NCBI GenBank assembly: GCA_022578965.1
Contig: MU400580.1
Location: 158,346-222,345 of the forward strand
DNA from: Xylaria sp. FL1777
Lineage: Eukaryota > Ascomycota > Sordariomycetes > Xylariales > Xylariaceae
Direction: 5' to 3'
Length of the DNA stretch: 64,000 bases
Shown here: positions 11,697 to 23,868 of the stretch, piece after piece
Numbering within the stretch: position 1 is the first letter of the stretch
How the letters are laid out: every line of letters starts with the position of its first letter
Position numbers and translations under genes: made by a program
The notes under the pieces: generated by a model
Databases searched by the model: none
What the model was told of the DNA's origin: nothing
The model's input: only the letters and a program-made list of their open reading frames with translations

Positions 11697-12086
11697 AGTG
11701 TACTGGGAATTAAGCGAATTTGTGACGTATCTCATGTCAAACTCATCAGAGAGACGAAGCTCTACTCTTTCGAACAGCCGACTTGGGCCCTTGCGCTGTT
11801 TATCAATCAATCATGTGAACAAAATGAAGATATGGTATCCACAAGCCCAGACAATACCAGGACCAAATCAATGAGAGAAAGTCATTCTAGTACCTAGAGA
11901 GCATAAAACGCCGTAAACATGATCATGGTATCATTGAAGTGAAGAAAGATACAAAAGAAGTGAAGCCGATCCGGGTATACCAGCCCGCGCAATTCCCCAA
12001 GCCATTTATTTCATTCAATTGTAAGCCCTATCTATCTAAAGCCCCAAAGCCCATAATAGACCGGACCCCCCACACACATCATCCCT
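11697..12086. other. Spacer between convergent genes
   Basis: Holds the 3' ends of the modular secreted-protein gene (plus strand) and the HsbA-like gene (minus strand). No open frame of note. Confidence 0.6.
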
Positions 12087-12983
12087 CTACACAAGCAAAG
12101 CAGCCGCAAGACCCGCCATCAAGCCCACGGCCCCGACGCCGTTCGTCCCGGCGCCAGCGGTGGGAATCGTCGAGGCGGACGTGGTGGTGACGCCGCCCGT
12201 CGGCACGATGCTCGTGGTGTTCGAGCCCGTGGGGTACAGGATCGTGGTGCTAGGAGTGAGCAACGGAATGGAGGTGCTCGTGCTCTCGCACGCGCACGGC
12301 GCTGTCACGGTGACGGTGACGGCCGCGGCGCAGCTGGAGGACGTGGCGAGGACGGACGTCGGGTAGGTATCCGCGATAGCGTCCGTGGTCGCCACTACTA
12401 CAGAAGAAGAAGCGGCAGAAGCAGAAGAAGCACTGCCGCTGCTGGAACACTGGAAGGCTGCGGCGCCGCTTGTGATGGCGCTGGAGATGCTGCTGGTGAG
12501 CTGCGTGGCGACTTGCTGGGCGTCGGTTGGCAGCTGCTTCACCACGCTGGCTAGGAAGCTTTGGACTTCGCTGCCGATGCTCGTGATGGAGGACTGGACC
12601 TCGGTGCAGAGGCCGGAGGCCTCGAAGGCGGCTTTCTTGCTCTCGAGGTCTGTCAGGAGGGTTTGTCCTGCTGTGGAGAGAGAGGTGGCGACGTCCTGGA
12701 GACCCAGGGCGTCGTTGAGTGAGATGGCGCCTGAGGAGATGATGGTGGATGCGCCGTCTTTGATGGTTGTTACGAGATTCTCTGCATCTGATTTCACTTG
12801 CGTGCCGTCTGAGTTGAATGCCTTCACTGAGTTGTCTAGTTGTGTTATTGCGCTCGAGATCTGTGCGACTACTGATGTGACGGTGGCTAGGTCCCTCTTG
12901 ACGGGTGTAGGGAGAGAATACATATGCATCTCAGCCGCGGCCGTGTAGGCTAGGGCGACGGGGAGGAATGTGGTGGCCTTCAT
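12087..12983 (-). CDS. HsbA-domain cell-wall protein, probable GPI anchor, 298 aa
   Basis: The ATG at 12983 gives MKATTFLPVALAYTAAA, a clear signal peptide; the open frame continues upstream but without such a start. Residues about 28-170 form an all-helical region (VTSVVAQISSAITQLDNSVKAF, DLESKKAAFEASGLCTEVQSSI, FLASVVKQLPTDAQQVATQL) typical of the hydrophobic surface-binding protein A / cell-wall galactomannoprotein family, which binds hydrophobic surfaces or lipids at the hyphal exterior. A Ser/Ala/Thr-rich, likely O-glycosylated stalk follows (about 175-275) and includes a CACE cysteine motif. The C-terminus is small-residue rich then hydrophobic (GVGAVGLMAGLAAALLV), as expected for a GPI-attachment signal. 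No intron. Convergent with the modular secreted-protein gene. Confidence 0.88.
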   Translation of the reverse strand: MKATTFLPVALAYTAAAEMHMYSLPTPVKRDLATVTSVVAQISSAITQLDNSVKAFNSDGTQVKSDAENLVTTIKDGASTIISSGAISLNDALGLQDVATSLSTAGQTLLTDLESKKAAFEASGLCTEVQSSITSIGSEVQSFLASVVKQLPTDAQQVATQLTSSISSAITSGAAAFQCSSSGSASSASAASSSVVVATTDAIADTYPTSVLATSSSCAAAVTVTVTAPCACESTSTSIPLLTPSTTILYPTGSNTTSIVPTGGVTTTSASTIPTAGAGTNGVGAVGLMAGLAAALLV

Positions 12984-14351
12984 GTTGCTAGTTGATAACT
13001 TATTTCCAAAGGTGCGAATGTAATCCGGTATAAAGCGAATGTGTTTAGGCCTAGAATAAACAAATGAGAGCCTAACGTCGTAGGCCCGGCACATGAGGAG
13101 GCATAGAAATATATATCATAAGAAAGGGGGCTTGTCGTAAGACGTTACCTCATCGCTCAGCCACGACAGCCTCCACCCACGAGGACTCCAACGAGAATTC
13201 ATCACAGCAAATGAGAGGGGCTGCACATGAAGGCGATGCTAGGTCGGATACACGTACCTGGTACCTGCCGCTCTTGGAAGACGCATTGGTGCTAAGAGAT
13301 GTACTAATCCGGGGAAAAGCGAGAGATCTGTGCCACTAGCTAGGGTTTTCCTCGGTCGATCATATAAATATCGAGCAGATGAAACGATCTTCCCTTTCCA
13401 GAAAAAGATCGAGGAACGCACGTGAAACTTGACGATACAATGGTGTCGGTGAAACACTTCTAGAGAACGCAGTAGTGAGTCTAGATCTATTCATTCTAAC
13501 GTTGAGGGAATCAAAAGATCGAATTCCGAACCACGTCATCTGATTCGTCAAGAAGCGTACGCCTACAATGTCGCCATGCAATGCAAACATCGAGCGAAGA
13601 GATGAATGAGATGAAAAGGCATCATCGACTCATAAAGCTGCGACAAGACACTAAGCCCGACTAGGACGAGAATCGGCAGCGAGAACGAGGGTATGGGCCT
13701 GCTATGGGCTCATCAGGAAATAGAAATGCAGGCCAAGAGGACACATGTGAAAGGATATTGGTTCAGAAATAGATCAGTCGCATTGAGGTTGACGGGGGGC
13801 GTGAAACTGCTACTGTTTGAACTGATCCTAGTCAGCGGGGGCCGAGAGCCAACGGATTCCCTCCCGCGGAGCAGCGCTGTCCGGGATCCTGCCCGGGGCA
13901 AGAAGACCAAGTACGGGATCAGTCAATATGATCAACTGTTATTTACGGAATCTATTCTTATGTTGGGTGTTAAACATTCTAGATCTACCAAATTTCATTA
14001 TTGTGATGATTATGCGAAAAGAAGTCACATAGGTACGGTACATAGATGGTCTAAGTCTCCCATAGAATATCTACGATCGGTCGAGGGAATTAATTGTTTG
14101 AGCAAATTCAACATCTGCACAACGTAACAGGCTTGAATACGACGTACATAGATAATCCTAGTTAAATAAACAAGCGAAGGCTCACACATGGGAACTTCAA
14201 CCGAAGGGTGCTGACGCCCCCTACGCAGGTACGCGAGCCATCCTTCTGCAGGAACACGCCTCGCGTAGCACGTAGAACGTAGCACGAGCTGCAACATATT
14301 AAAATAGTATACCGGTAGACAACAACAAGAAAAGGATGCATAGCACAAGCC
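12984..14351. other. Intergenic, no gene accepted
   Basis: A 144-codon plus-strand frame (13693-14127) was examined. It shows no motif, signal peptide or splice context and is likely chance. No RNA gene recognised. Confidence 0.5.
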
Positions 14352-15176
14352 TCACGGAAGTTTCTGGCCCTTCCTCGTGGCCTGAGCCACCTCGGACTGC
14401 GTGGTATCCTCGGCATACCTCTTATACGCCTGGACATACATCTCATCGGCGCTCCAAGTATCCAGCACGCTCTTCCTGCGCGTGATAGCATCGAACCACA
14501 ATCTCCACCTCTGCCAGACCTCCTCGTCCTCCCCGACCGGGATGCCCACGCCGCCAGGCTTGTAGTGGTCGATGAGGAACAGGCGCTTCGCCCACGGCGC
14601 GAGCATGACGTCCACGAGACTGAACGTCTCCCCGAGAAACCACGGGCCGCCGCCGCCCCCATCCATCTCCTTCACGAAAGTCTTGATCTGCCCCAGGAAG
14701 TTCCCCCGCGCCTCCTCGATGCTGTAGTCCTTCTCCGGCGTGTGTTGCAGCAGCCTGTAGAACCCCGGCACGATCTTGCTCCCGATGTGGTCGATCCAAA
14801 GCCGACACCGCGCGCGCGCGTAGACGTCGTCCCGCGGCAGCAGCGGCGTCCCCGCGTACGCCTCGTCCAGGTACTCGCAGATGATAGTGCTCTCGTACAG
14901 CGGCTTCTCGGCCTTGCCGCCGTCGCCCGGCACGGCGAGCGTCGGCACCAGTCCACGCGGGTTCAGCGCCAGGAACTCCGGCGCTTTCTTGTACGGGTTG
15001 ATCTCGACGTACTGGTGCGGGATGGCCTTCTCGTGCATCACGATCCACGCCCGCTGCACGAACGGACAAAACCATCCGCCATAGAGCTTTAGGTCGTGCG
15101 AGGCCGCGTGTGCTGCGGCGAAGTCGGCTGCTGCGCCTGTGGCTTGCGTGGGCAGGGACGTGTCTACCGATGCCAT
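14352..15176 (-). CDS. Glutathione S-transferase, omega-like, 274 aa
   Basis: Single exon from the ATG at 15176. A thioredoxin-fold domain occupies about residues 28-110: LKLYGGWFCPFVQRAWIVMHEK, with the CPF motif at 37-39 whose Cys is the catalytic residue in omega-class enzymes, then the cis-proline motif NPRGLVPTL and the glutathione-binding PLYESTIICEYLDE. A helical C-terminal domain follows (ARARCRLWIDHIGSKIVPGFYRLL, TFSLVDVMLAPWAKRL). It would conjugate or reduce substrates with glutathione (thiol transfer, dehydroascorbate or S-glutathionyl reduction) in the cytosol. The coding sequence is markedly GC-rich compared with its flanks. No intron, which is common for fungal omega-like GSTs. 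Length is close to the usual 240-280 residues. Confidence 0.92.
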   Translation of the reverse strand: MASVDTSLPTQATGAAADFAAAHAASHDLKLYGGWFCPFVQRAWIVMHEKAIPHQYVEINPYKKAPEFLALNPRGLVPTLAVPGDGGKAEKPLYESTIICEYLDEAYAGTPLLPRDDVYARARCRLWIDHIGSKIVPGFYRLLQHTPEKDYSIEEARGNFLGQIKTFVKEMDGGGGGPWFLGETFSLVDVMLAPWAKRLFLIDHYKPGGVGIPVGEDEEVWQRWRLWFDAITRRKSVLDTWSADEMYVQAYKRYAEDTTQSEVAQATRKGQKLP

Positions 15177-15703
15177 TCTCGTGGGAGTTTGTATTATGGA
15201 TTATGTGACTGCTTTGCTTATACCGTAGTGCATGTACAAGTACCTTGCCCGGCGGGGTTAAATATTCTTGAGAGTTTGATGAGCATGATGGAGAGAGAGT
15301 GACATCATGAGCAGTGATTGGAGTATTAACCCCGCCTCTATGGTAAGTCCAGTCGGGTGTGCGCATATTAACGTGGTATGGCAATCTTACTGCGTAGAAC
15401 TTAATGCAATTTTTCATAGGAGGCTATTCATTCCAAGTTCTGATAGTCATGATCACTCTACCGACATATGTTAGTAGGCAAAAATAAGTTGATTTTCACC
15501 AGTTTTTCATGTTAAGTTTTGATAATCTCATATATTAATTCGACTACACTTCGTAGACTCTGGATTTATTTTTCGCGTCGTCCTCATTATCATTACGATT
15601 AATTATAAAGATCATTCTACTTCATCTTCAATATCCAAATGACGACAAGAGGGTATCACGCGCAGAACAAAACAATCCATATCTACACCAAAGCGTGCAC
15701 GCC
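15177..15703. other. Spacer between GST and hydrolase-CorA gene
   Basis: AT-leaning about 0.5 kb. It includes the promoter side of the GST gene (TTAAATATTC near 15257) and the 3' flank of the larger gene. No coding frame supported. Confidence 0.55.
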
Positions 15704-18700
15704 CTATCGCGACTCATCCCCCACAAGCCGGCCCCAGGTCCCACGCCCAGGGACTCTACTACGCTGGGCTCTCTTGCGATTCATCGCAGGGATCTCATAC
15801 TCGCTCCTCCTCTCGGCGCGGACCGCCCCCCAAAAGTCATATCCGCGCTCGCGGTCGCGCTGCAGACGCTTCTTCTCAAGAGCTTTCAAGCGTCTGCGCT
15901 TCTCTGCAGAGTCCTTCGAGGACTGCGTTCTTAGCTGCCTGAGATGATTCGCCACGGCATGGATAGGCCGGTAACAGAGCTCCTCGAACGCCTCGAAATA
16001 TCGGTAGATGGCCTTGATCATTCCTTGGCTGCGGCCGCTGAAGGCCGCTACGAGCGTAATGGCGATTAACAACGCCGAGGCGGGCACTAGTAGATGTTAG
16101 TGCTGCTAATATATATATAAGGGATGACCAGGGGATGAAGCTCACGGGATATAGCGCCGATGACCTTTAAACTAAGGAAGTTGTTTGCGTCCGGCCCACC
16201 CCATTCATTCGTGTTCATGCCGAAGAGACTCGTGAAGAAGCTGAGCGGCAGGAAGATGACCGTGAACGTGGTGAAGATCATCACGGAGAGGTTCTGGGAG
16301 CTCGCGAGTTCCGCTTGCAGCCGCGACCAGCGCACTTCGTCGACTTGGGCTTGACGTTGGATCATCTCCTGCAGTTTCTCATACTATATGTCGGCGTTAG
16401 TATTTGTGATAATGGAAAAGATGCCTAGCGGGATACTCACGTCCTTCCGCGTAGCGTCGACGCGCGCGAGCATGTCGCGGGCTTGCTTCTCATACTCCTC
16501 CAAGCGCCGCAGCGCTTCTTTGAGAAACTCGCGACCGCACTGCGTGGACGCCTGTAGTTCTGATTTCTCGTAACTCCACTTCATGGATTTGATGGTGTCC
16601 TGCTGCTCGGTGAATAAATTCAGCAGTGTATGCAGCTCGTCCTCCATGTCGCGAAGCTCCAATACCGCCGATGTGTTTTCGCGGTTCTGTCGTTCGGCTC
16701 GCTCGACTTCGCGATTATGGCGTTTCTTGATGGTTTCCGTTCGGTTATCGTTAGGGTCGTCGGTATCCGAATCGTCGTGTGTCTTGTTGTACGACTCCAT
16801 CCGGAATCGTTTCAGCGAGGATGTCATTCTCTCAGTCTGTTGATCGTTAGCATAGTTCATCATTTGTCCTGTGTCAACGAGATTACCAAGATGCCAATTG
16901 CCTCGTCGAAGATTCGGAATATCTCTAAATCGGGGTGTGCGGCCCGGTCTAGCAGCACCGTTACCGCATGAAGGGTAACGAATGCGGCGAGATCTAACGC
17001 GTTCTCACATCGTCCCGTGAGGTCGCCATTCAGCTCGTTGTAGATGCTGTTGCGCAGATCTGCTTGCTGGAACAAGGGGCCTTCTATTGGATGAGACTCC
17101 CGTTTCGGGAAGAACGTCATTAATGTAGCTGATCAGTTAGTACTTGTTGCCTCTAGACTCGCTTTATAGCACTTACTATTATCAACCGCCCAAAGCCATA
17201 GTTGGTCAACCATAAGCACGTTACCATTGACGACATCTGATTCCGGGTCTGTTTCGCTTTCTTCATTCGCGCCTGTGTCTTCCATTTTGGTAAACTTGTC
17301 CACAGCTGAAGCAAACCGACTGGCTGGAGAGACAGCGCTCGACAGATCTTCTCCGGTATGATACATGTCTCGCTTCCGCTTTAAGGGATCCACGATTCTC
17401 TCTCTAGTAAGTTTATACAACATCTGATCATCGTCTCTTGCCCAGGTGTCCTGGAGTCCAGGATAGCCGTACTGATCCAATGTTCGTCGAGCGTTAAGTG
17501 GGGGATCATGCCCGATAAATTCCCATATAACTCGAGATTCCAATGACTCCAGTTCGGCAATATCTTTGGGAACTGGTCTGGCCCTCCCGTGCTTCTTCCG
17601 ACGTTTGATGATATTGCGACGCTGAATCATGTTGATGTAAGTGTCGTAGTGTAGATACGGAATGTAGACGTAGAAATGTGCCGGAGATATATTAGGGCTA
17701 ACGCTTCTTCCACTTTTTCCTGGGGAAGGGGGGCGGGGGATGCCTATGTCACTCATTAGCGCTTGAACATCCAGCTGCATTGCAGTTTTTATTTACTGAC
17801 TTGTTTCCGCGGGAACAAATGCGCAGCCTGGTTTAACATACGAAACGTGCCAGTTCGCGCGTCTACCTTGCACGTGTTTACTAGTCCAGTAGTCGTTGCT
17901 CAGGAGTTTGGAGTAGCTCCGATTCTGGCTCTCAGAGATCGTATTAAATATGCTCTGTAAAGTGTCAGCACACACTCATTCCTCACGAATAGGTTCCAGA
18001 GTCTTCCGTACCTTCACCCAATAAGGATTGTTGAAGGGTAAATGAATCCACATGAATTTTCTCTTTGTCGGATCTGGCCTAGAAAACCCAGCTGTGAGAT
18101 CCTGCCACGATGCAGCACGGCTCATTTGCCCCCTACGACCCCTTCGTGTCGCGTCGGTCCCTTCCCCTCCAACGCGTAGTGGTTCATCTGTAGCATGGTC
18201 ATCGTCGGGACTTTGGTGGCTTTCTCTCGTCTTTGGCGAAACCTCAGTTGTAATAGGCTCGGTGAGGGATCTAGCTACATCGTCGATGCTAGACCTAACA
18301 CTTTCATTGCTCTTTCGACTAGACGGCTGAGAAAATCCCGGAGTCGCCAGAGAGGGCACAGTTAGACCTCTGCTCCGTCCCGGAGAGACGTTAACAGCCG
18401 GTAGAGGTTCCGACGCCACTCCTGTAAGTGATGGCCGCTTAGGCGTATGACTTGTTACTACAATCTCGGGAGACGCTTGGTGTGGAATGTCTGCTTCTGG
18501 GCTCCGTGATTCCTCGTTAGAATGAGATGAGCCTAGTATTCTTTGACCGAACTCTCGCACGCCGGTCCAGACACTTCCGGCACCTGATAACCTCTGTGGG
18601 CTAGCGTCGTGTCGTCGAGACGGAGGAATCATCGCCCGCCGGGTCCTCGGCGCCATAGTATTCATTCGTTCTCGCAAGCATTTTTCCGGGCCCTTCTCTA

Positions 18701-20037
18701 GAAACTCGTTAAGGTAATGTTTTGAGACATATAGCCTTACACTCTGGTCTACTCCACTGTCTGGGTCATCATAGAAGCCAATCAGCTCGACTTTAACTTT
18801 ACTGGATAGTCGTAGGGGCGTGTGTACAAAGGCAGAACTTAGTAGTTCTGCCTTACGAACTGCCTCCCCGAGGTCATATAGATAGGAGTGCATGATCTGG
18901 AGATTCTGAGGTCCGAATGAAGCGCAGTGAGCATGATCACTCTCGAGAGACAGTGCTTGCTCTGTTCTTGAACCAACAAGACCCGACTTAATGGAAGTAA
19001 TCGGAGCGCTGAAATGCACCTCGTCGAAGTCGTAGCTCCCGAGACCGGAAAGTTGAGAGTCAACTGTTTCGTAGAAAGTCCAGACACGAAGTTCGCTAGC
19101 CACATCGGTAAATTTATCGTGGAGCTTCAGCAGTGGTTTGTATCCTAAGCGAAGTTCATCGGTGATGGACCTCGGAAGCGGCTTTTCCAGGTAGAGTAAA
19201 TGCTGAATGCTCTCCCTGAGATTCGGCATTGATAAGTAGCTTGAGCCGCGATGAGGCGTCGCTATCTAGACGGTTAGAGTCTTCAGTTCCACACCATCGT
19301 AAAAGTAACTGACCGAAAAAGGTGATGCCGTGGCAGTCAAACACCAGTGGCCGGAGGTCTTCATGCTTCCTTGCCTTGACGAGGGCTGACTTGACAACCA
19401 ATCCACCAATGCTATGACAAATGAAGAAAATAGGTCGAGCCTTTTCATGGCCAGCACGCATCTTCGTGATTTGCTCAATAAGATCATCGGCTGCCGTCTC
19501 AATAGTCATCTCCTCTGAGAGCTCACGATGTCGATAAAGCATAACCCGGGCCTTGCTAACTTCCTTTCTTATTCCCTGGCGAATCCACAGGTGACTAGCC
19601 TTTGGCAGAACACGATTAATAGTTGGCGACAAGACACTACTACCTGGAAGCTCCTTGACAGTAGAATACTTGTCGAGCTCGATCGAGGGTGGGAATTTGA
19701 AATAGCCTTCGCTGAGGGGGTCTCGCGCCCAGGTGTCGATGGGAGAAGCGCCGATACAAGGTACAGCAATTATGTCGACTGTTGTCTCGTTATAGCCGCA
19801 ACCTTCAATATCGCCATCGATATGTTCAAATCCTGGTTCGGATCCCCAATGAGAACCACTGCTACGGTTCGATTTTTCCATATCCGGGTCTGTAGTCGTA
19901 GTAACATCACTGTGTCGCGGTTCTCCCTCTGCTTCTAGGCCTTCTGCTGCGTCTCCATGACGCGTAGCCGTAGCTTTTTGCATCGCCATATCAGCAACCA
20001 CGTCCGGGTCTTGCCAGTCTTGGATGTCTGCAGCCAT
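15704..20037 (-). CDS. SERAC1-like alpha/beta hydrolase fused to CorA-like membrane domain
   Basis: Exons on the minus strand: 19314-20037, 18012-19261, 17177-17954, 16887-17128, 16441-16836, 16146-16383 and 15704-16086. All joins keep frame, and most introns show CTAAC branch sites. Residues about 80-420 are a SERAC1/lipase-like fold: VDIIAVPCIGA, DTWARDPL, the nucleophile elbow FFICHSIGGLVVK and ATPHRGSSYL. A long disordered Ser/Pro/Arg-rich middle follows. The C-terminal third is CorA-like: coiled coil with LEEYEKQARDMLARVDATRKD, the first membrane helix with the FGMN signature (FTVIFLPLSFFTSLFGMN), then PASALLIAITLVAAF and a basic tail. The product would be a membrane-anchored hydrolase or signalling protein of about 1,340 residues. 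An in-frame TAA at 17793-17795 interrupts an otherwise open exon between two conserved blocks. A non-consensus 42-nt intron (GTTCCC...GCAG) would remove it; otherwise the gene is truncated. Confidence 0.8.
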
Positions 20038-23000
20038 ATTAGCCCATACTCAGGATACCGGCAAAGATGGTCTTAGTCGCCATTCGCGCGCTGGAATAAA
20101 TTCCTTTAGCCAGCAGAATATGCGGAAGGTACTTACGTCCTTTATGGAGTCGTCACTGTTAGGCATTCTGTATCCGAGTCTTCCATCATGAGGCTGATTA
20201 TCACTACGCTGACGTGACGTGAGAAAGAGAGATCTACAGATCTATTTCCCCAGACAGAGTGGGATCCTTGATACTTTTAAGGCGCTTCCCGTAATTCTCT
20301 TGTTCGAATATGGCTCTAGTGTAACGCGATGAAAGTGAGCCCGCTGACCTAGCGTCCAAAAGGTGGCGTTGAAGGCGTGCTCCAAATACGGATTAGGGGT
20401 CAGCACGGCACACTTGTTCCGTAAAGTGGGTGGATCGTCACGCTAAATGCGGCTGGTTAGGATCCTGGTTGGAGAGGGCATACGAGACATACGAGCGATC
20501 AACATTCTTGTACGTCAATCAGCAGCTGATCGAAACGAAATAGCCAAACGCCAGAACCGATTCCGATCACTAGGCTCCAGGTAACCGCCTTTGGTACCTA
20601 TGGCCTGGAGATTTCACTTCGCCTCAGCTTCCCCGCCATCCTTTTCATACCATTAGCATGACAAGGCTTAATAAAATGCTGAGTTTCAATAGGTAGCAGT
20701 TCTTGGGCGGGTGGTAGTTGATTGTCATTCCTGCAGCGTTTCCATGCGTGGTGCCTAATTGAGCGGCACAACCCAACACAAGCGCGCACAATAACAACGA
20801 AGATACGACTCGGGCAAGAAGCCAAATTTAATAGCTCATGTGATTAGGACACAGAAGAAAATATTTAAATACTAGAGCCCAGCGTGAAACATCTCAACAA
20901 GGAGCGACGTGCTACCAACTCACATGATATGATTCGCCTAGTTCGATCCCAGTAAATTTAGTATTAGCCCCGGAAATAGGGCAGTATTGAAGCCAGCAAA
21001 ACAACACACATCACATACTGTTAAGAGACGGTATACTTAGGTAGTCCTTACTACTCGAAGAGGCTGGAACTATATAGTAGCGAGACCTCCGTTACGATAT
21101 ATAGAATATTCTCTTTATTCTACCATCCGTCAGCCTGGATTAAGGGATGTCGAAAATACGCCATCGAATTTAAAACAATTGATTTCGGAAGTAGTTCCTT
21201 AAGTTTTCTCTCTCGAAGGATATTGTTATAATAGATAAGTATGTCAACTTAGTTATAGCTGTAAGTCTCTAGAGCTAACTAGTTCAAATCGCCGCCACTA
21301 ATTTGGTTTATCATTACAACTCTCAAATGAAGTGTTAACACAGCTATAATAAATTAAAGTTGCAGCTATAACCAGTAATTTTTATAAATAAACACCCTGA
21401 GAAATTCGTCTTATCTTGAACAGATGGAGGTTGTGACGTATTTGTCTTTGGCTCATGAGTCGAGGCAGCACCGTTCCACGGCATTGTCTAGCACCCCAAG
21501 TTATTAATAGGAGTAGTTACCATACTAGGACATGATTGAGAATATGTAAGGTGTTACAAGAATTGAGCAGTTCAGCTACGTAGTAGCTTAGATCAAATTT
21601 CATATGTACTGTATATTCACCTAGGACACGGGAGGTAGTGTTGGATGGAGACTAATATAGGCGTACCCATCTACATGTACATAACTATAGCAACATACTT
21701 AGGAATTGTACCATTAAGAAGTTCTATTACACAGTATTGGATCTTATGCAGCTTCCAATCATACGTACATCTCCGAATGTTCCACGTATTGTATGAGATA
21801 CCTCTTTCTTGCACTGGTTATCGGCTGTACCCTTTGTTATCCATCTGGGTCTTCCCTGTATCATTAATCTTATTACTCTGCTCAGTATCTGGCTATCAGT
21901 TTCTATCAAGAAATTAGAAAGCATTCCCCTATTTCCACAATATGTGCCCTTAGAATATGAGTGTTTCTCTTGAGATTTTCTTAAACCTGAAACGTAGAAG
22001 GTTATAAATTTCGCGTAGATTCCAGGTATTTCGTGATTCTAAATTTTCTTGTAGCTTTTCCTATCGATATAGAAAATATTCTGAACGAGACTCTAAAGTG
22101 CCGTCACTGTCATAAACTTATGGGGTCCCATTGACAACGGGTGTGGCTGTCCTTTATAATACCTAGATTAAGAAACAAATTTATATCTTAATTTTCCGAA
22201 TTGATAAACCTACAAACAGAATGTTGTATTTACTATATTTTTGAAGACTTGCTCTCACGCGTCAATGTCTGTCAGGGGTTTTTGTCTCTAGACTGAAGCT
22301 GGGTCACTAGAGGGTAGCTTCTAGGTCATAGTTATAAGATAAGGGCTTAACATAGTGATTCCTAAGGTTTTTTATAAGTGATATTGGTAGAAACTAGGTC
22401 ATAATATAGAAAATACTAGATTATCTTCACACTAAGGGGTCCCTTCTAACATCCTTCAATCGTAGCCCTTGACATTATCAAACTAGAGATAGCGGCCAAG
22501 ATTTCTAGATCTCGATTGGCCAAGTCAGGATACAATTCTCCCTACTCCCACGCCGGCGCCTCGGGGTCTCTCCCGCAAGCAGCAAGCAATCGTTACCGAG
22601 TGTAATGGGTCAGTGACGTACATGAACGCCAAGTCCGGGCGATCTATTAACATTTGAACAGTTGGCGCTGAATGGTCGGTGCTATACGACGGTCTCACCC
22701 AAAGGTGTGAATCATCCAAGGCTCTAAGGGAAATGTGAGGATAAAGCGCTGCAGGTGCGTGGTACGGGCTTAGTCAGTTTATAGCCCTAACCCCGCTGAC
22801 ACAGTTTGTAAAGATAAAGCTCTGATAGTTGTAACGAACTCTCGTTCGTAACCGTCCAGTAATTCAGGACCACCAGGTTATGAAAACCCTCAATGGCTGG
22901 AACACTATGACGTCTATTAATAAAGACCTTTATAGGAACTTACGTATAGTAATAAGGTTGGGAATAGGCACTAAATGTTTGGCACTGCATGGGATCGATT

Positions 23001-23583
23001 TTCAGAGCTTGAAGTTACACTTCTTCCCTCCCGAGGCTTGGAACTATGCAGGTGATGTGAGAAATTGGATTGAGGCCAAGAATATTCCAAACCCCATTTT
23101 GGTAAACGAATAAGCGATTCTTAGGTCATTATCTAAGATTCGACATAGTGGCATATTTTGGCTTTGTTTTGAAGACAGATCTATTGCAGAACTCAACTAG
23201 AACCTTCGTTCTTTCGGGTTTATACATCTACGAGAAAAAGATGAGTGATTGGGAATAGCTTCCAATGTCCGAGAGTATCGGGACTGGGAGGATTATGGGC
23301 CGTGTTTACTGTTCATAAAGCATAATCATTTAGTGCATGGTATCAAACATTTCTCGAACAAGCCGTCAGTGACAACAATGTTAAGGACCGCGGAATCTTC
23401 AGCCCGATTATTCAGAGTGCCAGGAGTTGTTGGACAAGCCCAGGCAGAGTTACGCATAAAGAATAGAAGAAGATGCATTCAGCGTATTCACATACACCTA
23501 CGGATTACCTCGGGCATTATCTACCCGTATAACAGCAGAAGCTTACGACTGAAACGCGAAGCAAGTACTAGTCAGGTGAAGAT
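20038..23583. other. Gene-poor, AT-leaning region
   Basis: About 3.5 kb without a credible intact gene. A 10-codon ATG frame at 20166-20137 before a GTAAGT could be a uORF or leader exon of the hydrolase gene but does not join in frame. The frames at 21645-21917 and 22880-23113 have no recognised motifs. AT content rises from about 20.9 to 22.4 kb, suggesting old decayed repeats. Confidence 0.5.
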
Positions 23584-23868
23584 TTTGCTCAGACCCCCGC
23601 ACTAGAGTCAGATGTATATCTTCGCGCTGTTATTGATGGAATTATCCGGCTGCTTCCCCCGGCTCGAGGGTCCACTGGTGAGAGTGTTGAGCGCTCCGGC
23701 GTCGCCATCGGAGAAAACCAACTATCCATACCCGTGAGCCTCTTCTCTGTACCCGAGATGAGAGAAATTTCCGAGTCAGTTCTATCTGGCCAGACCTCTG
23801 GATTCAGGGGACGCTGCCCAACGAAGAATAATACAACTTGGCTAAACAGATGTTTGCCACTTGCTTGA
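23584..23868 (+). pseudogene. Cytochrome P450 relic (K-helix region)
   Basis: The frame from 23584 reads through VYLRAVIDGIIRLLPPARGS and then VAIGENQLSIPVSLFS. This resembles the K-helix region and following strand of fungal P450s (usually YLRA.IDE.LRL.PP..G, then G..IPAG). The invariant Glu of ExxR appears as Gly. No heme-binding motif or N-terminal region is found in frame nearby, and the next in-frame stop is at 23866. Probably a short surviving fragment of a dead P450 gene; identification rests on one motif region. Confidence 0.5.

Noticed and set aside
13693..14127. 144-codon plus-strand open frame
   Set aside because: No motif, signal peptide or splice partners, and composition like the surrounding spacer.
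14443..15417. 324-codon minus-strand frame overlapping the GST
   Set aside because: It is a GC-rich shadow of the GST gene in another frame, with Arg/Ala/Gly-rich content and no domain.
20137..20166. Ten-codon ATG frame ending at a GTAAGT, as first exon of the hydrolase-CorA gene
   Set aside because: The available acceptors do not join it in the frame of the hydrolase exon. Left as a possible uORF.
20930..20960. TTCGATCCC-containing stretch as a tRNA T-arm
   Set aside because: No matching acceptor, D or anticodon stems could be folded around it by eye.
22880..23113. 77-codon frame with HFFPPEAWNYAGDVRNWIEAKNIP
   Set aside because: It looks protein-like but I cannot tie it to a family, and no flanking exons were found.
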